DNA from: Halomonas sp. UBA3074
GTDB lineage: Bacteria > Pseudomonadota > Gammaproteobacteria > Pseudomonadales > Halomonadaceae
DNA length: 64,000 bases
NCBI RefSeq assembly: GCF_002366715.1
Contig: NZ_DFBS01000008.1
Span: forward strand, 1 to 64,000
Direction of reading: 5' to 3'
Positions 46,874 to 54,953 of the stretch are shown here, piece after piece. Position 1 is the stretch's first letter, and every line of letters begins with the position of its first letter. Below the pieces are notes generated by a model. That model ran no database searches. It was not told the origin of the DNA and was given only the letters and a program-made list of their open reading frames with translations. A program made the position numbers and the translations under genes.

Positions 46874-47488
46874 TTAATCAGGCCGTTCAATGGCAAATCT
46901 ATCGCTAATCCGGATGTAATCACTGCCCGCTAGACGACCAACCGGTTTGAGCAGATCCATGTCCACATGACGGCCGTCCCAAAGCGCATCATCGATATGA
47001 ATGGAAACCACCTGCGCCAGCACCAGGGTACCTGCCAGCGGTTGGTCGCCAAAACGGATCATATCGTACAGTTTGCAGCCAAACGCCACCGGCGCATTGG
47101 CAATTCGTGGAACACTAACGCCTGGCATCGCCGCTTTTTCCAGCCCGGCCAAGGTAAATTCATCTTGTTCCGGCGGAAGGCTGGCACTGGTGGTATTAAG
47201 CGCTTCAATCAAGCCTTCGCTACCCACATGCACAACGCATTCAGCCACTTCGCTTAAATTACGCACCGTATCCTTAAGCTCGCCGCTGCCATTGAGCAGG
47301 GGCGAAAACGCCAACACGGGTGGATTCACACTAGCCACGTTAAAAAAAGAGAACGGTGCTAAATTGGCATTGCCGCGTTTATCCTGGGTCGACACCCAGG
47401 CAATCGGCCGTGGGCACACCGCTCCGGATAACAAGCGATAAATCACCCCGGGACTCAAGGGGGATTCATCTAGTAGGTAGTCGCTCAT
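46874..47488 (-). CDS. Flavin reductase-like FMN-binding split-barrel protein
   Basis: 204 residues. PRPIAWVSTQDKRGNANLAPFSFF and NPPVLAFSPL are the flavin-reductase-like domain signature (FMN-binding split barrel). Members include flavin reductase components and flavoredoxins. No partner monooxygenase is adjacent. The 245-base region upstream of the binding-protein gene holds no gene. Confidence 0.87.
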   Translation of the reverse strand: MSDYLLDESPLSPGVIYRLLSGAVCPRPIAWVSTQDKRGNANLAPFSFFNVASVNPPVLAFSPLLNGSGELKDTVRNLSEVAECVVHVGSEGLIEALNTTSASLPPEQDEFTLAGLEKAAMPGVSVPRIANAPVAFGCKLYDMIRFGDQPLAGTLVLAQVVSIHIDDALWDGRHVDMDLLKPVGRLAGSDYIRISDRFAIERPD

Positions 47489-47534
47489 TTTGGCTCCTAG
47501 GAAACAGATTTAAGTGTAGTATTTTCAGAGTACT

Positions 47535-47560
47535 CTCTGTGCGTAATCTCTCTGCGTAAT
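47535..47560. repeat. 13-bp tandem duplication in a divergent promoter region
   Basis: Units 47535-47547 and 47548-47560, one mismatch, between the flavin-reductase-like gene and the hydroxyacid dehydrogenase gene. Confidence 0.7.
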
Positions 47561-47658
47561 CGATGAGTACTATCCCAGCGAACTATCACGTTATAACAGC
47601 ATTTCCAGCATAGATGCGTTTTACAAGCAGAAGCGCTGCCCAGCAAGGAGCCAACTCA

Positions 47659-48606
47659 ATGAAGATTGTCATTCCCGATGATTATCAGGACTGTGTGCGC
47701 AACTTAGACGCCTTCAAACAGCTAGAAGGCCACGATGTATCGATTTATCACGACACTCTTACCGACCTGGACGCGCTGAGTGCACGTTTTCAGGACGCCG
47801 AAGCATTAGTGCTGATTCGTGAACGCACACCTATCACGGCTGCCCTACTGGAGCGCCTGCCCAACTTGAAAGTCATTAGCCAAACCGGAGGCGGTGCAGC
47901 GCACGTGGATATGGAGGCTTGCCGCCGCCATGGCGTTACCGTAATGGCGGGCACAGGCTCGCCCTACGCTGCAGCCGAGCTGACTTGGGGATTGGTGCTG
48001 GCCGCCATGCGCCATATACCGGCAGAGGTTGAGCACCTGAAAGCGGGCCGTTGGCAGCGCACTTTGGGTACGGGGCTTAAAGGCCGCACCCTGGGCATTT
48101 TCGGATACGGGAAGATTGGCAGCCTCGTGGCGCGCTATGGTTTGGCGTTTGAAATGAACGTGCTGGTATGGGGACGTGAAGGCACCCGCCAGCGCGCTGC
48201 CGATGCCGGTCTCGACGTGGCCAAAAGTCAAACAGACTTATTCCAGCGTGCGGATGTGCTCAGCCTGCACCTTCGTTTAAACGACGAGACCCGCGGTATT
48301 GTCAGCGCTGAATCCCTTGCCCACATGAAGCCTACCTCACTTCTGGTCAACACTAGCCGTTCACAGCTAGTCGCCCCTGGGGCGCTTGAACAAGCACTCA
48401 AGGCCGGACGGCCTGGCCAAGCGGCGGTTGATGTCTTTGATGCAGAGCCTGTGTTCGAAAACTCATTGCTTGCACTGCCCAATCTGGTCGCCACGCCGCA
48501 CCTAGGCTATGTGGAAAAAGATAGCTACGAGCTCTACTTTGGCGATGCGTTTAGCAATCTGTTGGCCTATATCGATGGTCAGCCGGTGACCAATCTAGCC
48601 CGTTAA
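47659..48606 (+). CDS. D-2-hydroxyacid dehydrogenase family protein
   Basis: About 315 residues from the ATG at 47659, with AAGGAG nine bases upstream. The NAD-binding GIFGYGKIG loop and the family blocks AELTWGLVLAAMRHIP and TSLLVNTSRSQLV are present. The catalytic Arg-Glu-His positions appear as NTSR, the DAEPVFE segment and the TPHLGYV block. It reduces a 2-keto acid or oxidises a D-2-hydroxy acid; the exact substrate is not evident. Confidence 0.92.
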   Translation: MKIVIPDDYQDCVRNLDAFKQLEGHDVSIYHDTLTDLDALSARFQDAEALVLIRERTPITAALLERLPNLKVISQTGGGAAHVDMEACRRHGVTVMAGTGSPYAAAELTWGLVLAAMRHIPAEVEHLKAGRWQRTLGTGLKGRTLGIFGYGKIGSLVARYGLAFEMNVLVWGREGTRQRAADAGLDVAKSQTDLFQRADVLSLHLRLNDETRGIVSAESLAHMKPTSLLVNTSRSQLVAPGALEQALKAGRPGQAAVDVFDAEPVFENSLLALPNLVATPHLGYVEKDSYELYFGDAFSNLLAYIDGQPVTNLAR

Positions 48607-48702
48607 AACAGTCGGAACTGCTGGGGTTCAGTACCTAACGACCACCGCCTCTGTGCCAATTGTGCTAGCCTTATAGGTTCACGAGTCACACAGGGGCCAT
48701 GA

Positions 48703-49119
48703 ATGCTCACCATTTCTAGCAACGTTACGTTGGCTGACTGGGAGATCGATATCAGCCAGATTCGCGCCCAAGGGGCGGGCGGCCAGAACGTCAACAAAGT
48801 CGCCTCAGCAGTCCATTTGCGCTTCGATATTCTGAGTTCTACGCTGCCTCCGCATTATAAACAGCGCTTAATGGCGCTATCGGATCAGCGCATTAGTAAA
48901 GAAGGCGTGGTGATTATTAAAGCCCAAAGCCATCGCAAGCTTGAACTCAATAAAGAGGATGCGCTGGCACGTTTAAAAGAGCTCATTCAAAGTGCCACCA
49001 GACAGCAAAAAGTACGCCGCCCCACCAAGCCGACCAAAGGCTCACAGCGCCGTCGTGTCGATCACAAAACACGTAAAGGCAAAATTAAATCACTGCGCGG
49101 CAAGGTATCTGCCTCTTGA
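48703..49119 (+). CDS. arfB: Alternative ribosome-rescue factor ArfB (YaeJ)
   Basis: 138 residues. A codon-independent peptidyl-tRNA hydrolase that rescues ribosomes stalled at mRNA ends. GAGGQNVNKVASAVHLRF holds the catalytic GGQ near the N-terminus. The C-terminal tail is strongly basic (about 110-138) and would occupy the mRNA channel. Length equals E. coli ArfB. Its stop overlaps the next gene. Confidence 0.96.
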   Translation: MLTISSNVTLADWEIDISQIRAQGAGGQNVNKVASAVHLRFDILSSTLPPHYKQRLMALSDQRISKEGVVIIKAQSHRKLELNKEDALARLKELIQSATRQQKVRRPTKPTKGSQRRRVDHKTRKGKIKSLRGKVSAS

Positions 49120-49319
49120 TGACTAAACGCTCTGCACCGCTCACTAAGCGCCCGCTCTCGCCCTGCGTGCAAATATGCCAGATTGAGCCCACCACCTCAG
49201 TCTGCCAAGGCTGTGGCCGAACGCTGGATGAAATCGCCGGCTGGGGAAGTATGACCGAGGCCGAAAAGGCCCCGGTATGGGAACGCCTAGAAAGCGAGGG
49301 CTATGCCTCCAACGACTAG
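49119..49319 (+). CDS. DUF1289-family small cysteine protein
   Basis: 66 residues from the ATG at 49119, which overlaps the arfB stop by one base (TGATG). SPCVQICQIEP and CQGCGRTLDEIAGW with four cysteines form the DUF1289 signature, a probable Fe-S or zinc site. Function unknown. Coupling to arfB suggests a common transcript. Confidence 0.88.
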   Translation: MTKRSAPLTKRPLSPCVQICQIEPTTSVCQGCGRTLDEIAGWGSMTEAEKAPVWERLESEGYASND

Positions 49320-50380
49320 GGGGTCGATGGCAACGTCGCAGGCTGATGACGGTCGCTCAAAATATGATGCAGTTCGCCACAGGCCACCATCGGGTCATCG
49401 CAGTTGATCACAATATCCGAATGCGCCAGCACATAACTGCGACCAGTAATAGTGTTTTCCACTACCTGATAAGCGCCCTCTTGGTGGGTGCCAATAAAGG
49501 TACCGATAAACCCCGTCTCTCGCAGTGACACCGTCTCTAATTTATCGCCTATCTTCAGCCGCCCTTCGTAGTTCATCAAGGCCAAGCGGGCCGAGGTGCC
49601 GGTACCTGTGGTACTACGGCAAATAACGCCGGGGTGCACATAGGTGGTCGAGCGAGAGCGTATATACCCTTCCGCCACTTGCTCTTCAGGCCCCATAAAG
49701 TGCAAAAACGGCAGTGGCCCTACGTCGCCCAGGGTGTAGTGGGAAAAGCCTCGTTGCGCTTTGATGGCTTCGACAATTTTGTAGGCACACTCGGAAAGCG
49801 CACGCTCTTCATCACGCGTGAGCTTAAAGCCCAACTCCGTGGCATCCACTAAGGCGTAAAAACCGCCGCTATAGGCGATGGAGTAGGTGACATCGCCAAT
49901 ACCCGGCACATGAATCGTATCGCGATAGGTATCGATGTAGCTGGGCAAGCCGCCACAGGTCACGGACTCCACCACACCGTTATGTACCTTCGCTTCGATT
50001 TGTACTAAACCTGCGGGCGCTTCCAGCTTAAAGCGCTGAATGCCTTCTTGCTTGGGCACAATACCGCTTTCCAGTACCGCCGTTGCGGTACACAGCGTAT
50101 TGGAGCCTGAATAAATGGGGTACCCCATCACTTCCATAATGATATAACCCGCGACCGCCTCCGGGTGGCTGGGTGGTACCAATAAATCCACCGACATCTC
50201 TGGAATGCCGTAGGGCTCTTCCAACAGCAGGCGACGCAAACCGTCGGCATCATCGCGCAAGTACTCCATCTGTTCGCGCACGGTGGCACCGGGCAGAATA
50301 TCAATGCCGCCCGTCACAATACGGCTAACATCGCCACCGGCGTGGGTATCCATTAGCTGGATTTTGTGGAGGTTACGCAC
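49316..50380 (-). CDS. Proline racemase-superfamily protein with Ser/Thr in place of the two catalytic cysteines
   Basis: 354 residues, starting with GTG at 50380 right at the stop of the upstream gene (TAGTG). The proline racemase fold is clear from MDTHAGGDVSRIVTGG, the GGFYALVDA segment and RSTTGTGTSARLA. The superfamily uses two Cys as general acid/base (proline racemase, 4-hydroxyproline epimerase) or Cys with Thr (trans-3-hydroxyproline dehydratase). Here the first position is Ser91 (YSGSNT) and the second Thr258 (TTGTGT), so racemase chemistry is doubtful and a dehydratase or other role is more likely. The coupled upstream gene is an MDR oxidoreductase. Confidence 0.85.
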   Translation of the reverse strand: MRNLHKIQLMDTHAGGDVSRIVTGGIDILPGATVREQMEYLRDDADGLRRLLLEEPYGIPEMSVDLLVPPSHPEAVAGYIIMEVMGYPIYSGSNTLCTATAVLESGIVPKQEGIQRFKLEAPAGLVQIEAKVHNGVVESVTCGGLPSYIDTYRDTIHVPGIGDVTYSIAYSGGFYALVDATELGFKLTRDEERALSECAYKIVEAIKAQRGFSHYTLGDVGPLPFLHFMGPEEQVAEGYIRSRSTTYVHPGVICRSTTGTGTSARLALMNYEGRLKIGDKLETVSLRETGFIGTFIGTHQEGAYQVVENTITGRSYVLAHSDIVINCDDPMVACGELHHILSDRHQPATLPSTP

Positions 50381-51570
50381 TAGCGGTGCTCCTGAGCAGT
50401 AGAAGAGGTGTTTTCAAGCGCAAAAGGAGCACCGTGAGCGGCCCATTGGGCATCCGGCACCAACACGATTTTACCCAGATAATTACTGCCCCGGTTGACG
50501 AAATAGCGTTCGGCGGTGTGTAGGTCGGAAAGTTTGAAAGCCGCGTGCAGTACCGGTTTCAATTCGCCACTGCGAATCCACGCCACGAGCTGTTCGGCCT
50601 CTTCACGCGTACCGTGGGAAACGCCAAATATCTGCACTTGATAGAGATAAACACGCGTCCACATGATTTCGCTGAGATTGCCGCCGCTGGCACCCGCAAT
50701 CGACAGCCGCGGGTAGCTATTGCGCCCCTGCATATCGACAATCATGGTATCGATAAAGAGATTGGTCATCTCGCCACCGACCAGATCCATCACCGCATCA
50801 ATCGGTTGTCCGCCGGTCGTTTCCAGCACGCGATCGACAAAAGTAGGCAAATCGCCACGATCGATCACTGCTTCGGCACCCAGCGCTTTAAGGGCATCCG
50901 CTTTGTCTAGCTGGCTGACCGCATAAGGAATAGCACCCACAATGCGGCAGAGCTGAATCAACGCAGTGCCCACACCGCCGCTGGCACCACTGACGAGGAC
51001 ACGTTCGCCAGCCCTTACCTGAGCGGCCGTCATCATGTGGTAGGCGGTTTGATACGAGCACATGCCCATCGAGGCAAGCTCTGCATCATGCAATTCCGGA
51101 TTGGGGATATGGTAGAACTGGTCAGCAGGAACAGCGATGTATTCAGCAAAACCGCCGTCAGCGCCATGGCCGTAGTAGTCAGGCGTAAGATTAATGTTCC
51201 GACGCTCATCAGCGTAGATATTAAAATCAAGCAACCCACGCTGACCAAGGCGTTCGGCATCAACGCCCTCCCCAACGGCCACGATGCGGCCCGCCACGTC
51301 GGCGCCCTGAATACGCGGGAAGGTAAGCGTTGGGGAGCCGCCCATGGCAAAGGACGTGACATCACCTTTATCCTTGGTGGGATAGAGGCCCTCACGCGCT
51401 TTTCGATCAGTGTTGTTCTTTGCCGTGGCCGTCACTTGCACCAGCACTTCGCCCGCCTTCGGCTTAGGCGTAGCGACATCCTGATGGTACTGCAGTTTTT
51501 CGATATCACCATGTCCAGTCAAAAGCATGGCGGCCATCGTCGTCGGCACAGAGTGTCCAGTTTCGGCCAT
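50380..51570 (-). CDS. MDR-family zinc-binding-domain/quinone-oxidoreductase-like protein
   Basis: 396 residues. A medium-chain dehydrogenase/reductase with the NAD(P)H loop VSGASGGVGTALIQL and a GroES-like N-terminal half (PRIQGADVAGRIVAVGEG). The usual structural zinc cysteine cluster is absent, so it is of the quinone oxidoreductase or crotonyl-CoA-reductase-like group. Its TAG overlaps the GTG of the proline-racemase-family gene, so both act in one pathway, probably modified proline or another imino acid (inference). Confidence 0.87.
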   Translation of the reverse strand: MAETGHSVPTTMAAMLLTGHGDIEKLQYHQDVATPKPKAGEVLVQVTATAKNNTDRKAREGLYPTKDKGDVTSFAMGGSPTLTFPRIQGADVAGRIVAVGEGVDAERLGQRGLLDFNIYADERRNINLTPDYYGHGADGGFAEYIAVPADQFYHIPNPELHDAELASMGMCSYQTAYHMMTAAQVRAGERVLVSGASGGVGTALIQLCRIVGAIPYAVSQLDKADALKALGAEAVIDRGDLPTFVDRVLETTGGQPIDAVMDLVGGEMTNLFIDTMIVDMQGRNSYPRLSIAGASGGNLSEIMWTRVYLYQVQIFGVSHGTREEAEQLVAWIRSGELKPVLHAAFKLSDLHTAERYFVNRGSNYLGKIVLVPDAQWAAHGAPFALENTSSTAQEHR

Positions 51571-51705
51571 GGGGGCTGGCTCCTAAATAAAGGTGTATTG
51601 ACACGCCAATGACAATAACAAACTCTCACTGAGTCTCAAAAGCCAAGTAAGCGGTATGGGCGGCGTCGCTTGTTGACGAGACCGCCCGATAACGTAACGC
51701 CAGGG

Positions 51706-52284
51706 TTAGCTAAACACAGGCACACCAATCAGCACGGCATGTAAATAGAGAGCAAACACGACGTAGGCCAGCAGCCCGATGACGACGGTCGCAATCGTTG
51801 CCATCTTCGTGGTGCTAAGCGGTGCTGGAGGGGTTACACGATCACGTTTTTTAGCGGCTTTGAATGCCAGGATGGCCCAGACAAGAAACGCAGCAAAGAA
51901 GATAATATCGCCTAAGCGCCCGTTGGCGAGCAGGTGAGCAAACGCCCAGATTTTTACCGACAACGTCATCGGGTGGCCAAGTTTGGCCTTGATCGCATTA
52001 TGGGGAACGAACGCTGCCGCTAGCATAATAAACGCTGGCAGCATGAGCAGGGCTACTGCGTGGCGCATGCCCATCGGGGGGTGCCAGACATAAATCGGGT
52101 CCAGGCGCATCTGACCAAAACCGTAAATGGCAATCGCCAACCCCACCAAGGAAACCGCCGAGTAGGCAATTTTCCAGGTGGATTCCCCCCACTTGGCAAC
52201 CTGCTGTTGGTGCCAGTCTTCGGCAAAAATACGCACCGAGTGGCTGGCAAAAAAAATCACCAGCCCAATAATCATCATGGTCAT
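51706..52284 (-). CDS. NnrU-family membrane protein
   Basis: 192 residues with about six hydrophobic segments. The N-terminal GLVIFFASHSVRIF, the central WHPPMGMRHAVALLMLPAF and HPMTLSVKIWAFAHLLANG blocks are the NnrU signature. NnrU is linked to nitric oxide/nitrite reduction genes in some denitrifiers; no such genes lie here, and many homologs occur outside that context. Related to isoprenylcysteine methyltransferase-like membrane proteins. Confidence 0.88.
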   Translation of the reverse strand: MTMMIIGLVIFFASHSVRIFAEDWHQQQVAKWGESTWKIAYSAVSLVGLAIAIYGFGQMRLDPIYVWHPPMGMRHAVALLMLPAFIMLAAAFVPHNAIKAKLGHPMTLSVKIWAFAHLLANGRLGDIIFFAAFLVWAILAFKAAKKRDRVTPPAPLSTTKMATIATVVIGLLAYVVFALYLHAVLIGVPVFS

Positions 52285-52408
52285 AAAACACTCCCTGGGA
52301 AAACGCTAGTCGACGGCTCGATGCCTTATAGTCTTGGTCGCTGGAGAGAATGCCACAGACAACCACCAACCACCTACGCATGCGTCAACTTTTCGTTAAC
52401 TGGAGAGC

Positions 52409-53383
52409 CTAAAACCAGTGCTTACGCTTAAATAGCCAAATCAAGATACCGCCAATTCCCAACATGGCGCCCCACACAAAAAAGTAGCCGTACTCATAAC
52501 GCAGTTCAGGCATATTTTCGAAGTTCATACCGTAAATACCGGCGATAAACGTCAGCGGTACAAAAATCGCGGTAATCACGGTTAACACGCGCATGGTGAT
52601 ATTTAACTGGTGCGACGAGATAGAGATATAGCCATCGATCAAGTCGCCGCAAATATCGTAGTACATCTGCGTAAGCGTATAGAGCCGCTCGAAGCGATCC
52701 GCTACGTCGTTGATAGCATGCAGAGTTTCACTCTCTTCACGCGGTAAATGCGCATAGTCATAGGCCGTTAACTCTTGCGTAATCCCCTGGTGATAGCTAA
52801 AAATACGGCGCATCTTCACTAACCGAGAGCGGTAGGTGATGATTTTACGCATCAGAACGTCATTACCGTTGACTAGCAGCTCATCCTCGAGATCACTCAG
52901 CGCCGTTTCGAACTCCAGCAGGCTGTCGATATAAAAACCCGCCGAAATGTACATGACACGCAGCGCCACGTGCTCTGGCGAGTGCGCCAGCAGTTTTTTA
53001 CCATGCTCTTTAAAAAGCCGCTCAATCGAGAGTGCTTGCCCAGGGTGAAGTGTGACGAGAAACCGCTCGCCCACAAAAAAGCAGATCTGTTGCGGTAGGT
53101 AGTTTAGCTCGGCATCGAAGGACGAGATGCCGCGATAAATAATCAGCGTGTGGTTTTCAAACTCTTCTATTTTAGGTGGATGGCGGTCTTTATGAGCATC
53201 TTGAATCGCCATCGGATGAAAGTCGAACGCCTCCAACAGCGTGCGCTCACTCTCCTGCGTTTCACCCTGCATATCAATCCAGATATGGCTGCCCGGCGTG
53301 GCATGCCAGAGTGATAGTAGGCCGTCATCGCCCTCATGCGTCTCGCCATCAGGCGTCGTTAAAATAGCTCTAATCATCGTCAT
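52409..53383 (-). CDS. CorA-family divalent cation transporter
   Basis: 324 residues. A large cytoplasmic N-terminal domain precedes two C-terminal transmembrane helices. The pore motif GMNFENMPEL (GMN at the end of the first helix) identifies CorA-type channels for Mg2+, Co2+ or Zn2+. The positively charged tail KRKHWF is usual. It could be ZntB-like, but the motif alone cannot tell. It precedes nothing in an operon sense. Confidence 0.93.
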   Translation of the reverse strand: MTMIRAILTTPDGETHEGDDGLLSLWHATPGSHIWIDMQGETQESERTLLEAFDFHPMAIQDAHKDRHPPKIEEFENHTLIIYRGISSFDAELNYLPQQICFFVGERFLVTLHPGQALSIERLFKEHGKKLLAHSPEHVALRVMYISAGFYIDSLLEFETALSDLEDELLVNGNDVLMRKIITYRSRLVKMRRIFSYHQGITQELTAYDYAHLPREESETLHAINDVADRFERLYTLTQMYYDICGDLIDGYISISSHQLNITMRVLTVITAIFVPLTFIAGIYGMNFENMPELRYEYGYFFVWGAMLGIGGILIWLFKRKHWF

Positions 53384-53403
53384 CCTTGAAGGTCTTTTGG
53401 GGC

Positions 53404-54828
53404 TTAAGAAGCACTATCGAGTGGCTGGGCAATGCGTACTTGGGCTTTCCCAGAGCGCTTGGCTTCATACATGGCTACATCGGCTCGCTTTAGCAGCTCG
53501 TTGGCTGTTTCAGCGCTTGCCGGTAAGTACATTGCCACGCCAATGCTGACACTCACCGTCAATACTGCCTTGCCTGCGGCAAACGGTGCTTCAATGATGT
53601 GAACCAGCTTCTTCGCTAACGGCTCAATCGCCGTGAGCTCACTGCCTTCCAATAATAAGACAAATTCATCCCCCGCCCAGCGCGCGATATAATCGGTCTC
53701 ACGCATGGCCTCAACCAACCGCTTGGTCATCGCGCGCAGCAGCTCATCTCCCGCGGCATGACCATGGGTATCATTAATGGCTTTAAAGCCGTCCAGATCC
53801 AGAAACAGAACCGCCAAGGGTTTTTGCGTACGCCGCGTGCGCGCCATCGCTTCCGGCAGGCGTTCATCCAGCGCTCGCCGATTAGGCAACTTCGTGAGCA
53901 CATCTTCACGCGCCTGCTGATCGCGCAAACGCTCTAGTTGCTGCCGTTCGGTAATGTCATGTAGGAACAGGCTTCGCCGCTCACGGCCATCGATGGTCAA
54001 TTTCTTGATCCGAATCTCGACGGGTAGGTCGCTGCCATCCTCGCGGCGTGCGCTATACATGATAGGCGCTTGATCAGATGCGGTTGGCAATCCATCGGGG
54101 AAAAGCAGGTGGGTAATTGGCCTTGCCAGGGCCGCTTTACGGGGCCACCCAAACATGAGTTCTGCCGCGCGATTCCAATCGAGAACAATGCCCTGTGTAT
54201 CGATGCTGATATAGGCATCGTAGGCGGATTCGATGACCAGATTGAGCTCGTTCGTGCGCCGCTCAATTTGGCACTCCATGCTGCGATGAAGCTCGTTCAG
54301 TGCCCGCTGCGAAGCCTGTGCATTCCTGCTTTCCCGCAACAGCCGCTCACGAAGATGGATTTCGTCCGTTACGATGGCGGCCAAGTCCTTCAATGCCGCC
54401 AACTCCTGATCCGTCAGCACGCGTGGTTGTCGGTCAATCGCGCAGAGCGACCCTAAAGCGAGCCCCGTTGAGGTACACAGAGGGATCCCCGCATAAAAGC
54501 GAATACCCTCTGGGTCAATGACATAGGGATTATTGGCAAAGCGCGGGTCCAGGCGTGCATCCTCAACAATCAACGGTTCAGAGGCCATGACGGTGTAAGC
54601 GCAAAATGCGACATCGCGGCCTGTCTCGCGTGTATCCACGCCCACACGAGATTTGATCCACTGACGTTCGGCATCGATCAGCGTAATGGTTGAGATCGGC
54701 ACGTTTAGCAGTTGAGTGACCAGCCTGGTGACACGGTCAAACGCAGGTTCATCCGGGGTGTCTAACAGTTCAAGCTCATAAAGAGCAGCTAAGCGTGCCT
54801 CTTCATTAAGTGCGGTTGGGTAGCTCAT
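53404..54828 (-). CDS. GAF-PAS-GGDEF diguanylate cyclase
   Basis: About 474 residues from the ATG at 54828; an in-frame ATG at 54843 has no better ribosome site. An N-terminal GAF domain (about 20-160; the start block EEARLAALYELELLDTPDE is the GAF-PAS-GGDEF family signature) is followed by a PAS domain (about 200-315) and GGDEF (about 320-470). The cyclase motif reads AGDEF, an accepted active variant. The inhibitory site RETD lies upstream, so product inhibition is expected, unlike the GGDEF-EAL protein at 2214. No transmembrane segment; cytoplasmic. Confidence 0.93.
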   Translation of the reverse strand: MSYPTALNEEARLAALYELELLDTPDEPAFDRVTRLVTQLLNVPISTITLIDAERQWIKSRVGVDTRETGRDVAFCAYTVMASEPLIVEDARLDPRFANNPYVIDPEGIRFYAGIPLCTSTGLALGSLCAIDRQPRVLTDQELAALKDLAAIVTDEIHLRERLLRESRNAQASQRALNELHRSMECQIERRTNELNLVIESAYDAYISIDTQGIVLDWNRAAELMFGWPRKAALARPITHLLFPDGLPTASDQAPIMYSARREDGSDLPVEIRIKKLTIDGRERRSLFLHDITERQQLERLRDQQAREDVLTKLPNRRALDERLPEAMARTRRTQKPLAVLFLDLDGFKAINDTHGHAAGDELLRAMTKRLVEAMRETDYIARWAGDEFVLLLEGSELTAIEPLAKKLVHIIEAPFAAGKAVLTVSVSIGVAMYLPASAETANELLKRADVAMYEAKRSGKAQVRIAQPLDSAS

Positions 54829-54897
54829 TATTGTTTCACCCATTGCGGTAGGTGTAGAGCTACCAGCATAACGCGATCAGCACATTACTGCTTAATT

Positions 54898-54953
54898 CTG
54901 ATTGATAAGTGCTGATGGTATAGAACTGACGGTATAGCACTGATGGCTTATCA
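54898..54953. repeat. 14-bp tandem repeat across the symporter stop codon
   Basis: Units start at 54898, 54912, 54926 and 54940; each begins CTGA on the + strand. On the - strand the unit nearest the gene contains the TGA stop of the symporter. Confidence 0.82.
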
